A DNA stretch of 64,000 nt from Bacteroidales bacterium (lineage in GTDB: Bacteria > Bacteroidota > Bacteroidia > Bacteroidales > Lentimicrobiaceae): NCBI GenBank assembly GCA_016709025.1, contig JADJEQ010000003.1:248001-312000 (forward strand), read 5' to 3'. The notes beneath the pieces are model-generated. The model searched no databases. It saw nothing but the letters and a program-made list of their open reading frames with translations, and was not told the origin of the DNA. Every line of letters begins with the position of its first letter. The stretch's first letter is position 1. This document shows, in pieces, positions 51,496-60,665 of the stretch. The position numbers and the translations under genes were made by a program.

Positions 51496-53787
51496 ATGAA
51501 AAAAAACAGCATCCTTTTCTCATTCCTGATGATGGTTTTTGCGATGACATTGCAAGCCCAGCCGATGCCCGATGAAATAAAAATGAAAAAATTCATCAGT
51601 GAACTGATGGCTAAAATGACCCTTGAGGAGAAAGTGGGCCAGTTGAACCTTCCGGGATCGGGCGATATTGTAACTGGTCAGACATCCAGTTCAGACATTG
51701 GATTGAAAATAAAGGAAGGCAAGGTCGGCGGTTTGCTGAATCTCAAATCGGTTGAAAAGATCCGGGATGTTCAAAAAGTTGCAGTAGAAGAAACCCGGTT
51801 AAAGATCCCGTTGATTTTCGGGATGGATGTTGTTCACGGTTATCAGACAACTTTCCCGATTCCGCTGGGACTGGCTGCCAGCTGGGATATGGGGCTGATT
51901 GAAAAAAGCGCCCGTATTGCCGCACAGGAAGCCACTGCCGATGGTATTTGCTGGACCTATTCACCCATGGTTGACATCGCGCGCGACCCACGCTGGGGAA
52001 GAATTGCCGAGGGTTCCGGCGAAGACGCTTATCTTGGTTCTCAGGTCGCAGAAGCCTTTGTTCATGGTTACCAGGGCAACGATTTGACAAAAAAAAATAC
52101 CATGATGTCGTGCGTAAAGCATTTCGCATTGTACGGAGCAGCCGAAGGTGGACGTGATTACAACTCAACCGATATGAGTTTCCAGCGTATGTACAATGAA
52201 TATCTCCCACCTTATAAAGCTGCTGTTGATGCCGGTGCAGGAAGCGTTATGTGTTCATTCAATGACATCAACGGCATCCCGGCTACAGCCAACAAATGGT
52301 TGCTGACCGACCTGCTTCGCGGAGAATGGGGTTTCAATGGATTTGTTGTAACCGATTTTACCGGCATCAATGAACTGATGGAACATGGTCTGGGTGATTT
52401 GCAGACAGTTTCGGCGCTTGCATTGAAAGCCGGCGTTGACATGGATATGGTAGGAGAAGGTTTTCTCACCACAGTGAAAAAATCGTTTGACGAAGGCAAA
52501 ATCAGCCAGGCAACGATTGATCAGGCCTGCCGCAGGGTACTGGAAGCCAAATACAAACTCGGACTTTTCAATGATCCATTCCGTTATTGTGATGTCAACC
52601 GGGCAAAAACGGAAATCGCAACCCCTGAAAACTTTAAGGCAGCCCGCGAAATTGCAACCCAGACTTTCGTCTTATTGAAAAACGATAAGGAAACGCTGCC
52701 AATCCAAAAGAAAGGTAAAATCGCATTGATCGGCCCCCTGGCAGATAGCCGGAAAAATATGGCAGGCACATGGAGCGTGGCTGTAGATCACGATCAATCT
52801 GTTACCGTGATTGAAGGATTCAGGGAGGTTGTCGGAAATGAGGCGGAAATTGTTTATGCCAAAGGATGTAACATCACGGATGACCCTAAACTGGATGAAT
52901 GGTCTGGCTCATGGGGAGAGTCAGGCATCGATCCTGACCGGACTCCGGCTCAGCTAAGGGAAGAGGCGGTGGAAGTCGCTTCAAAATGTGATGTGGTGGT
53001 TGCCGTAATGGGCGAATCTGCTGAAATGAGTGGCGAATGTTCCAGCCGTTCCGACATTTCCCTCCCCGGAAGCCAGAAAGAACTCCTGGAGGCATTGCTG
53101 AAAACAGGGAAACCGGTTGTTCTGGTGCTTTTCACCGGAAGGCCTTTGATTCTTAACTGGGAAAATGAAAATATTCCGGCCATCCTGAATGTATGGTTTG
53201 GTGGTTCTACTGCTGGTCAGGCCATTGCCGATGTGGTTTTCGGTGCGGTAAATCCTTCCGGAAAACTGCCCGTTACTTTCCCGCAGAATGTTGGTCAGAT
53301 CCCCCTCTACTATAACCATAAAAATACAGGAAGGCCGCTCGGTGACGATGAATGGTTTACGAAATTCCTCTCCAATTACCTGGATGTTACCAACGATCCG
53401 CTTTATCCGTTTGGATACGGGCTCAGTTACACCAGTTTTACCTACAGCGGCCTTAAACTGGATCAGAATAATCTTACCGGAAACCAGACCCTGAAAGCCA
53501 GCATCGATGTCACCAACTCAGGTAAATATGATGGTGAAGAAGTGGTTCAGTTGTACATTCGCGATCTGGTGGGCAGTATGACACGACCGGTAAAAGAACT
53601 GAAAGGATTTCAAAAAGTATTTATCAAGGCAGGTGAAACCAAAACCGTTACCTTCGATATCACCCCTGAAGATCTGAAATTTTATAATTATGATCTGAAG
53701 TTCGACTGGGAATCCGGTGATTTTGTGATCATGGTTGGCGGCAATTCAAGGGATGTCGAAACGGCTCAGGTAAGCTGGATGAAATAG
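51496..53787 (+). CDS. GH3 beta-glucosidase, periplasmic
   Basis: A 763-residue exported enzyme (signal peptide MKKNSILFSFLMMVFAMTLQA). It has the BglX-like layout: barrel, alpha/beta sandwich and C-terminal Fn3-type domain. Key residues are K208-H209 in CVKHFALYG and the nucleophile D287 in FNGFVVTDFTGI. A likely acid/base glutamate lies in VMGESAEMSGECSSR. The Fn3 domain contains GEEVVQLYIRDLVGS. In the GH144 context it would trim sophorooligosaccharides to glucose; other beta-glucosides cannot be excluded. A strong terminator follows 35 bases after the stop. Confidence 0.93.
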   Translation: MKKNSILFSFLMMVFAMTLQAQPMPDEIKMKKFISELMAKMTLEEKVGQLNLPGSGDIVTGQTSSSDIGLKIKEGKVGGLLNLKSVEKIRDVQKVAVEETRLKIPLIFGMDVVHGYQTTFPIPLGLAASWDMGLIEKSARIAAQEATADGICWTYSPMVDIARDPRWGRIAEGSGEDAYLGSQVAEAFVHGYQGNDLTKKNTMMSCVKHFALYGAAEGGRDYNSTDMSFQRMYNEYLPPYKAAVDAGAGSVMCSFNDINGIPATANKWLLTDLLRGEWGFNGFVVTDFTGINELMEHGLGDLQTVSALALKAGVDMDMVGEGFLTTVKKSFDEGKISQATIDQACRRVLEAKYKLGLFNDPFRYCDVNRAKTEIATPENFKAAREIATQTFVLLKNDKETLPIQKKGKIALIGPLADSRKNMAGTWSVAVDHDQSVTVIEGFREVVGNEAEIVYAKGCNITDDPKLDEWSGSWGESGIDPDRTPAQLREEAVEVASKCDVVVAVMGESAEMSGECSSRSDISLPGSQKELLEALLKTGKPVVLVLFTGRPLILNWENENIPAILNVWFGGSTAGQAIADVVFGAVNPSGKLPVTFPQNVGQIPLYYNHKNTGRPLGDDEWFTKFLSNYLDVTNDPLYPFGYGLSYTSFTYSGLKLDQNNLTGNQTLKASIDVTNSGKYDGEEVVQLYIRDLVGSMTRPVKELKGFQKVFIKAGETKTVTFDITPEDLKFYNYDLKFDWESGDFVIMVGGNSRDVETAQVSWMK

Positions 53788-53822
53788 TCTCCGGCGTTTA
53801 AAACAGAACAGACATTTATTTG

Positions 53823-53853
53823 AGAGGGGAAACAGATTGTTTCCCCTCTTTTT
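53823..53853 (+). terminator. Intrinsic terminator of the plus-strand glycan operon
   Basis: An 11-bp perfect stem: agaggggaaac (53823-53833), loop agatt, and gtttcccctct (53839-53849), followed by a run of T. It ends transcription after GH3 and faces the convergent GH31 operon. Confidence 0.88.
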
Positions 53854-53879
53854 GGTTTTGTTGTTTATTTTGGTTGTCG

Positions 53880-54030
53880 TTATGATAGCTCCACGGAGCG
53901 GAGAATCGGTGAAAGCATGGCCAAGCCCTGTTCTGTGAAGGCAAAAGGATTGATAGAAGAATTTTTCAGAATCGTCAACCGGTCACAATTTGTGACCAGT
54001 AGCGAAAAGAATGTGCAAAACGATGCGGTG
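53880..54030 (-). pseudogene. Decayed ORF6N-domain fragment
   Basis: The minus strand encodes a short stretch ending INPFAFTEQGLAMLSPILRS, matching the ORF6N signature P-y-a-F-T-E-Q-G-v-A-M-L. Only the tail of the domain is left, with no N-terminal part; upstream sequence is a different low-complexity intergenic phrase (ctctgcggctctctgcgg). ORF6N domains are found in phage antirepressor-like proteins and are common in mobile Bacteroidetes DNA. The ORF open to 54203 is not a gene. Confidence 0.6.
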
Positions 54031-54199
54031 AGCCTGTCGAACCGGGCCGCTGAGATCCTTTGTCTGATACACTGGTCTGTCGAATTAATGTAAAAGCAAG
54101 ATTCCTCTGCGGTCCACTGCGTGATTTCTCTGCGGCTCTCTGCGGTTAAACTCTTTTTCTGCACTAACGCCAACACTGCAATTCCAAATAGTATTGTTC

Positions 54200-56707
54200 T
54201 CACCAGAACACTACAATTTCTTCGTTTTTGTTTGGAAAGGTTATTACATATTGAACTCCGTTTTTTTCCGCTTTTCTCAGGTTCCTGAAATAGGTGGGAT
54301 CGTAAATATCTTCCAAAAACCGGAGGCCGTCAAGAAGTTTTACTGATGTTTTCGTGATTGAAACAGGATTGCCATTTACTTTAACTGACCTCATTCCTTC
54401 CGGAAAACCGTGCAATATGCATTGGATATTTTTGAAGGTTGATGTGTAGGCTCCCTGTGGCTTCGAAAACAGAATTTGCCTGTTTGCCGGGCTAAACCCA
54501 ATGTTCCGTGTGAAATATTTTCCCTCACGGTAATCCATTGTGCTTCCGTCATCTTCGTAATAGCCAAAGGTGTTGTTTTCATTACCATTATAAATGTGAA
54601 CAAACAGGGTATCCGATGGCTTCTGTTTGGTGGTTTGTACCAGGGTTTGCATCGGAACAATGGAAGATGCTTTTACATATACCGGAAGCTGATAAACCGG
54701 GCACTCAATTGTCAATTCCTGGTTCCCTTTTATTAACTCGTCGGAATATAAATTGTACCAGTAGCCCTCGGGCAGGTAGAACTTTTTGATTTTCTCCTTG
54801 CTGGTAACCGGAACAACCAACAAGGCATCGCCACAGGTAAACTGGTACTGATAAATACCGTCATATACCTTCTCATCAAAGGGATTGGTAATACACAGGC
54901 TGCGGGCTACCGGTATCCCGGTTTGTGCCGCCTGATAAAAAACTGAATAGAGATATGGCATCAACCTGTAACGGAATCCAATAAATTCCCTTGAAATGGC
55001 TTCGGCTTCTTCGCCATAGCTCCAGGGTTCGTTGGCATTGGCAAATGCCTCTTTGTGGTTGCGCGCATACGGAGCAAACATACCGACCTGCATCCATCGG
55101 GAGAACAGCTCTTTTGAAGTATTGCCGATGTATCCGCCAATGTCATCCCCTACAAACGGCAGTCCTGATAAACCCAGTTGAGTATTCAGTAAGGTTCCTC
55201 CCAGAAGGTATTCATCACTGGCTGTGTTATCACCGGTCCACACGACGGCGTATCGCTGAACACCGGCAAAGCCTGAGCGGGTAAGGACAAACGGCCTTTT
55301 GCCATCCCCGTATTTCAGGGCCGATTCGAAGCTGCTGCGGGCCATTTGCATACCGTAAACATTCTTGGCTTCCAGTGCATTTGCTTTTCGCCCGTCAAAA
55401 TCAAACCACAGGTTATCGGGCAGATAGCTTCCGCCGACAGCAGGCTCGTTCATATCGTTCCAGTAACCGTGAATTCCGTTATCCGGTAGAAATTTCATGT
55501 TGTCGATCCACCAGTTCCGGGCATTGGGATTGGTGAAATCGACAAAATTGTTCAGGCTGGGCGCGATTTCGGTTTCGTAAAGACTTCCATCAGAATATTT
55601 TACAAACACATCCTTTTTAATCCCATCCAGATGAGCAGGGTAGGTACTATCAATCTTAATCCCCGGATTTACAGATGCCGTTACCTCTATGCCCATGCTT
55701 TTCAAATCGCGGGTAAGCCCGGGCAAATCAGGAAATCGTTTCAGATTGATGCGGAAAGGCTCATAGTCCTGCAGATAGTCGGCATCGAGAACGATGCAAT
55801 CGATGGGAATATTTTTATTCCGGAAGGTTTCAGCCAGGTTTTTAACATTCTGCTGCGGGAAATAACTGCACCGGCTCTGGTGGTAGCCCAGGCTCCAGAT
55901 GGGTGGAAGTGGCATTCTTCCTGTCAGTGAAGTGTAGTGGGTTAAAATATCCGCGATACAGGTGTCGTAGATGAAAAAGTAATCAACATCTCCCCCATCG
56001 GCAGTAATGGAGGTGAAAGGCGTTGATAATCCAAAATTGAAGAAGGTTTTGTAGGTATTGTGGTAAAACAGGCCGTAAACCTCCTGCTGATGAATCCCGA
56101 TAAAAAACGGTATGCTGGTGTACATCGGAAGCCGGGGATCACCGTATTTGTAGGTATCGGTATTGTTCAGGGTAAATCCGTTCCCCCGCTTATCGAGATT
56201 TCCCAATACTTCACCCAGACCGACAAAGCGTTCGCCGGGTTGCATTTTTTTGTACAGGGTTGACCGGTTTCCGATAAAACTGGTGCCAAAACCACCGCCT
56301 TCAACATCTTCGTTGATGATTTTGCCCTCTTTATTCCTGAATGTTACACGAAAGGCGGGATGTTTATCAACCTGAAGATTGATTGCGGTCGTTTGTATTT
56401 GAATGGAACCGGGGTTTTCAGAAATAACCATCTCCGTCTTCCCCGGAACGGCCTTATCATCCAGCACATAGGAGAAATCGTCCATTGCTTTGCTGAGCGA
56501 TACCCTCACCCGGATAACGTTTTCATTGTATACCTGAATCCTGAAAAAGGCGGTTGGGGTTTTCCCTTCAATACCTGTGGCGGTTTTTTTCCAGGAAACT
56601 ACTTTACCAATATTTGCTACCTGGGCGAACGACAGATGAACAGTCATCAGGGTGAACAACAGCAGAGAATAAGGTAATATGCACCTCATAAATAACTTAT
56701 GACTCAT
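54200..56707 (-). CDS. GH31 alpha-glucosidase family protein, exported
   Basis: An 835-residue exported enzyme (signal peptide at MRCILPYSLLLFTLMTVHLSFA; the start is at 56707 or the second Met). The GH31 barrel has IPIDCIVLDADYLQDY, the nucleophile region HGYWNDMNEPAV (about residue 419), the acid/base region VVWTGDNTASDEYL, and FVGDDIGGYIG. It then has the usual beta-sandwich C-terminal domains with YYEDDGSTMDY. It hydrolyses alpha-glycosides (glucosidase, xylosidase or galactosidase). Its presence next to beta-1,2-glucan enzymes is unexpected. Its start overlaps the upstream fragment by 4 bases (ATGA), so it would have been coupled to the gene now truncated. Confidence 0.92.
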   Translation of the reverse strand: MSHKLFMRCILPYSLLLFTLMTVHLSFAQVANIGKVVSWKKTATGIEGKTPTAFFRIQVYNENVIRVRVSLSKAMDDFSYVLDDKAVPGKTEMVISENPGSIQIQTTAINLQVDKHPAFRVTFRNKEGKIINEDVEGGGFGTSFIGNRSTLYKKMQPGERFVGLGEVLGNLDKRGNGFTLNNTDTYKYGDPRLPMYTSIPFFIGIHQQEVYGLFYHNTYKTFFNFGLSTPFTSITADGGDVDYFFIYDTCIADILTHYTSLTGRMPLPPIWSLGYHQSRCSYFPQQNVKNLAETFRNKNIPIDCIVLDADYLQDYEPFRINLKRFPDLPGLTRDLKSMGIEVTASVNPGIKIDSTYPAHLDGIKKDVFVKYSDGSLYETEIAPSLNNFVDFTNPNARNWWIDNMKFLPDNGIHGYWNDMNEPAVGGSYLPDNLWFDFDGRKANALEAKNVYGMQMARSSFESALKYGDGKRPFVLTRSGFAGVQRYAVVWTGDNTASDEYLLGGTLLNTQLGLSGLPFVGDDIGGYIGNTSKELFSRWMQVGMFAPYARNHKEAFANANEPWSYGEEAEAISREFIGFRYRLMPYLYSVFYQAAQTGIPVARSLCITNPFDEKVYDGIYQYQFTCGDALLVVPVTSKEKIKKFYLPEGYWYNLYSDELIKGNQELTIECPVYQLPVYVKASSIVPMQTLVQTTKQKPSDTLFVHIYNGNENNTFGYYEDDGSTMDYREGKYFTRNIGFSPANRQILFSKPQGAYTSTFKNIQCILHGFPEGMRSVKVNGNPVSITKTSVKLLDGLRFLEDIYDPTYFRNLRKAEKNGVQYVITFPNKNEEIVVFW

Positions 56708-57325
56708 GAATTACTTTTTTCAAAGGTAAATTTAATTGACTCACTTTTCTTCGGGGCAGTTTTGTAAGTAATAGCCCTGGTTATATAGATTTTTGTGCCG
56801 GACGATTCCGGTTTCTTTTCCCCTTTTACAACCAGTTTAACCGTATGCCGGCCATCGGCCAGACCTGTTACATGCCAGATGGTAACATTATCATGTTCCT
56901 GGTTATTGTAAAAATAGTAAGTATCAATGGTCCGCACTATCTTTCCGTCGAGATAAACGTCAGCCTTACCGCCATCCCTGATCCAGTTGCCGTTTATAGA
57001 AATACCTGTGCCGGTGAAACCAATTTCAACAACATCGCCTGCCTGCTCAGCAACCATTGACTGATCCCGGGGTTTTTCACCCTGCCATCCGGCGCGCCGG
57101 AAGGTTTTCCAGTTTCCGGTAAAAGTCCATGCTTCCTTGTCAAAAACGGATATTTTCCTGTCCGGCACCACATTGGGGAATGATACCTCCAAAGCAGGTG
57201 CTGCAGGAACCTGTTTTACAATGGTCAAATCATTCTCACTCACTTTTCCACCGTTTCCGGATATCAGTTTTACAGCATAGTCATAGGTGTTCTTAACGGC
57301 TTTATTGAACGAATAATCTATGGAA
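56704..57325 (-). pseudogene. C-terminal remnant of a larger protein, possibly an ADP-ribosylglycohydrolase family member
   Basis: The open frame is usable from a GTG at 57243 (179 residues), but it remains open upstream to about 57325 with protein-like sequence (SIDYSFNKAVKNTYDYAVKL, then SGNGGK). The region after it, ALEVSFPNVVPDRKISVFD and the GNWKTFRRAGWQGEKP stretch, followed by a beta-rich module (VYLDGKIVRTIDTYYFYN), resembles the C-terminal part of a large ADP-ribosylglycohydrolase-like protein with a jelly-roll appendage; this family assignment is a recollection and needs a search. The frame abuts, in another phase, the truncated end of GH144 copy 3. The missing N-terminus is not present elsewhere in the window. 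Confidence 0.5.
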
Positions 57326-59278
57326 TTTACCGTAATTAAAGTAATAGTTCTTTAAGGCTCGCATGGATTCGGTCGGTGTGTATGGGAAAGAGCTGATGGC
57401 GCCGGTTGGAGCTATTTTACCACAATCCTGCCAGGCAACCGGTTCATCGGCCGAGTAATCAAACGGGCCATCACTGGCTGTGAGTCCCCAGGCGGCTTCA
57501 CCATAGCCTTTGTATTTCTTTGGATTCTGAACACAATACCTGTAATTGATCAGTGCAATATTCTGATTATTAAAAAAGTAGTTCGTGTATTTGTCGGTGA
57601 TGAAATGCGGGTCGTAGCCCATGTACGAGTAGTGTGTAAAGAACAACGGACCGCCATTGGATACACCAACATCGAGTTTAATTCCGAAATAGGTATTGCC
57701 GTTGGTGTAATGTGAGCCATCCTCCGTCTGCCCCCAGTTGGAGCGGTATTTTATCCCCGTACTGTCCTGATTTGCCCAGCCACTGTAATACATGGCGGCC
57801 GGCACCGCATGGGTGGGAGAGGCAATGGCCAGCAGATAGGTCACCATGGTTTCATTCCAGCCAATCAACCGGTGGTTTATTACCCAACCCTGGTCGGGCG
57901 ACCAATGCCAGTAGAGGAATTTACTATCCGGAAATTGCCTGAACCAGTCCCATTCTGTTTTTTCCCAGATGGCGGTTATCTTATCACGAATCAGCTTCTC
58001 CTGAGGGTTAGTGCCCGAAAAATATTGACGTGCGGCCAAAAGCCCCTGCAACAGGAAGGAGGTTTCAACCAGATCGGCCCCATTGTCGCGTTTGCCAAAG
58101 AATGTTTCAACCTTTCCGGAAGGACCATCCATAAAATGAGGAAATACGCCATGAAATGTTTCGGCTTTTTCCAGGAAATTTACAATTTTAGTAAAGCGCT
58201 CAACAGATTCTTCACGGGTGATAAATTTGCGTTCTGTACCGGCAATCAGGGCCATAATCCCGAAGCCCGATGCACCGGAAGCGATCATGTTGTGTCGGCC
58301 CGGGATGTTTTCCTTCGCCATTCCGCTGGTAAGTTCGGCTCCTTCCCAATAATACCTGAAACTTGCCTCCTGCACCATGGTAAGCAGTTCATCGTCGGTC
58401 ATCTGCCTGGTTGTTGCAGAAACCCCGGCAGATAACTCCGTCTCTTCGAAATTGCTGTTCAGGAATGAAATTTTGTAGAAGAATTTTTTGCCGCTAATGC
58501 CTGCAAAATCAGCATAACGGTTGATGTAAGGCTGTTGAATACCAACCGGTTTATAAAGTTTTCCATCTTCTGACCGGTATATTTTTACGAGTTGTATATT
58601 TTTGTCGGTGATTTTACCCCAGGTGATATCGACATGCAAGGCAAATCCGGTAGCTGATAATATCACCGGAACAACAGACACTGGTTCGGATTTTTCTTTA
58701 GGGAGGAACACTATGTCATCAATAAAAATTGTGTTCTCACTGTTTTCCTGATTATTTTTCTGAGAGAAAACGACGGCAATACAGTTTTCGGGTTGATTTA
58801 CATCAAAATCTTTCATTGACGCCATCGGTATACTCACCCGTTGCCAGGTTTTTGCTTTAACCGGAGAAATTGTAATGGCTGAGGTCAGACTGCTGTCTTT
58901 CCGCATTAACTGGACGGCCGGCAGGTCGTTTCCTGAAGTGACCCGAATCCAAAAGGTCAAAAATGCGGCTTTGGTAAAATGGTCCATTCCCCGTTTTTCC
59001 TGACGGAACAGGGTTGCCTGCCATTTTCCTCCGGGGGCATTCCTGTAATTCAGTTCCAGCGAGTTGCCCGGAGTGTGAAATACCGAATCATTCACAGGGA
59101 GTTTCCCATTCACATTTTTGATGAATGAGCCATCGCTGCCGGTTGTTTTACTGAAAAAATAATCGCCGGTCATCGCACTGTTACTGAAAAAGCTGTAATT
59201 GTATTCAAATTCCTGAGCAGAGGAAACAAGCGAAAAAAATAACGTAATTGTGAGCAACAGGTTTTTTAGCTTAAACAT
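57302..59278 (-). pseudogene. GH144-type enzyme, copy 3, with N-terminal accessory domains and a missing C-terminus
   Basis: The start at 59278 (MFKLKNLLLTITLFFSLVSSAQ) gives a signal peptide and 658 residues; the frame open to 59389 is rejected. The order is: a beta-sandwich carbohydrate-binding-like module (about 20-200; GNSLELNYRNAPGGKWQATL, TFWIRVTSG, IFIDDIVFLP), an Fn3-like domain (about 205-300), then the GH144 domain (about 305-658: EASFRYYWEGAELTSGMA, GASGFGIMALIAGT, FHGVFPHFMDGPSG, DNGADLVETSFLLQG, YWHWSPDQGW). It stops after SFPYTPTESMRALKNYYFNYG with KFHRLFVQ; about 80 residues found in copies 1 and 2 (including MIENYRTGLLW) are absent. The loss coincides with a junction to another gene's 3' part. 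Confidence 0.8.
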
Positions 59279-59509
59279 AGCTTTCTTGATTTTTAGCAAT
59301 GGCGTTATCGTACGGGAACACTGATGAAATGATCCCTGGTTCAATCCGAAATGGTTTTGGGCTTGGCGAAGGTGGGGAAATCGAAGCACAAATGTTCAAT
59401 TCAGCAAACCGCGCAGCAGCACCGAAGGTAAAAGTTGATTAGAATTCCCAATGTTCAAATTTAGTACAAATGCCCCACTTTTGCAAAACCCATGTTGCCA
59501 GTAGTTTTT

Positions 59510-60592
59510 TTATTTATTCAGTTCAAACTTTTCAAATGTATCTCCATTTTGTTTGTAAACTCCGTCATTATCTGTTCCAAGCCATATTATCCCTTTATTG
59601 TCCAGATAAATAGTAACAAGTAAAACATTTTCTTTCCCATTATTGATTTTAAAACCCGATAATGTTTTTCCATCATATTTCCAGACTCCGCCACCATATG
59701 TTGTCATCCATAAATTACCATCTCTATCTGCTATTCCGGAATTGAAATAATTGGGTTTTTCTTTTTCAACACCCTTTATTTTTTCATATTGTAAATTGTT
59801 CGGTTCAATTTTATATTTGCTTTTAAAATTGCTCAACCAAAAATATCCATCTTTGTCCTGAATGATTGAACGCACGGCAGGAGCTGAAGGCATGCCAGGA
59901 CCCATTCCATCTGGAATTATAGAAAGTTCTTTTTCCCCAATCCATAGAATTGATTTTCCATCATATCGAAACGCACCAGCTACAAATGTTCCAAACCAAA
60001 TGTTACCTTCTTTATCTTTGTCAACTCCGTAAACTTCATATGGATTATTGCTATCAAATGGGCTAATCAGCGTGTCAATACCGAACGCTTTCTTTAAATC
60101 TTTCCTGGGCAATTTTAATTCAAAAAGAGAATCGCCATCATAACGATATAAATCGTTTGCATTGTAACCAAACCACAGGTCATTTGGTTCAAGTCTCCAT
60201 TGGTTGTCAGGTGAAGTTATGACTTTTAATGTAGAGAAATCATTTCCGTCAAATTTACTGATTCCTTCAGGTGTTTCAATATAGATATTTCCTTTATTGT
60301 CCTCTTGTATCCCACGAATTGTATTATCAATTAAACCATCATTGGAAGTAATTAGTTTTAAAACTTTTCCGTCAAAATGATAAATACCTTGTCCATTACT
60401 TCCAAACCAATAATTATCTTGTGAATCTTGAAATACTACCCAAATTTTATCATCAGGATTTGAGACAGTTTTTCCGAATTCAAATGATTTGGTTTCAATT
60501 ATTTTCGATTCAGTTTTTTCTTGTCCTTTGCACGACAGGAAAGTGCCCGAAATGAAAAATAACAAGAGTATTTTTATTGGACTAATGTTCAT
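59510..60592 (-). CDS. Lipoprotein with two-component-regulator-type propeller repeats
   Basis: A 360-residue lipoprotein (signal peptide, lipobox FLSCKG at about residue 20). The mature part consists of repeated blades of the Reg_prop type: DDKIWVVFQDSQDNYWFGSNGQGIYHF, KGNIYIETPEGISKFDG, GNIWFGTFVAGAFRYDGKS and GIIWLGTDNDGVYKQNGD (each part of a blade, read individually). In Bacteroidetes hybrid sensors these blades form the periplasmic glycan-sensing region, but no kinase or membrane segment follows here. The gene is visibly more AT-rich than its neighbours, a sign of separate origin. Function is unknown. Confidence 0.85.
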   Translation of the reverse strand: MNISPIKILLLFFISGTFLSCKGQEKTESKIIETKSFEFGKTVSNPDDKIWVVFQDSQDNYWFGSNGQGIYHFDGKVLKLITSNDGLIDNTIRGIQEDNKGNIYIETPEGISKFDGNDFSTLKVITSPDNQWRLEPNDLWFGYNANDLYRYDGDSLFELKLPRKDLKKAFGIDTLISPFDSNNPYEVYGVDKDKEGNIWFGTFVAGAFRYDGKSILWIGEKELSIIPDGMGPGMPSAPAVRSIIQDKDGYFWLSNFKSKYKIEPNNLQYEKIKGVEKEKPNYFNSGIADRDGNLWMTTYGGGVWKYDGKTLSGFKINNGKENVLLVTIYLDNKGIIWLGTDNDGVYKQNGDTFEKFELNK

Positions 60593-60665
60593 ATTTATTG
60601 AGTAAGTCTGTTATTTTTAAAATTACTGGCAACTTACTCATGTAAACACTTTCTCACAGGAATTG

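Noticed and set aside
53880..54203. A complete 107-residue gene
   Set aside because: Only the last 25 residues resemble ORF6N; the remainder is a dispersed low-complexity phrase.
56704..57243. A free-standing 179-residue gene
   Set aside because: Its only start is a GTG in mid-sequence, and the frame runs upstream with protein-like content; it is better read as a truncated C-terminus.
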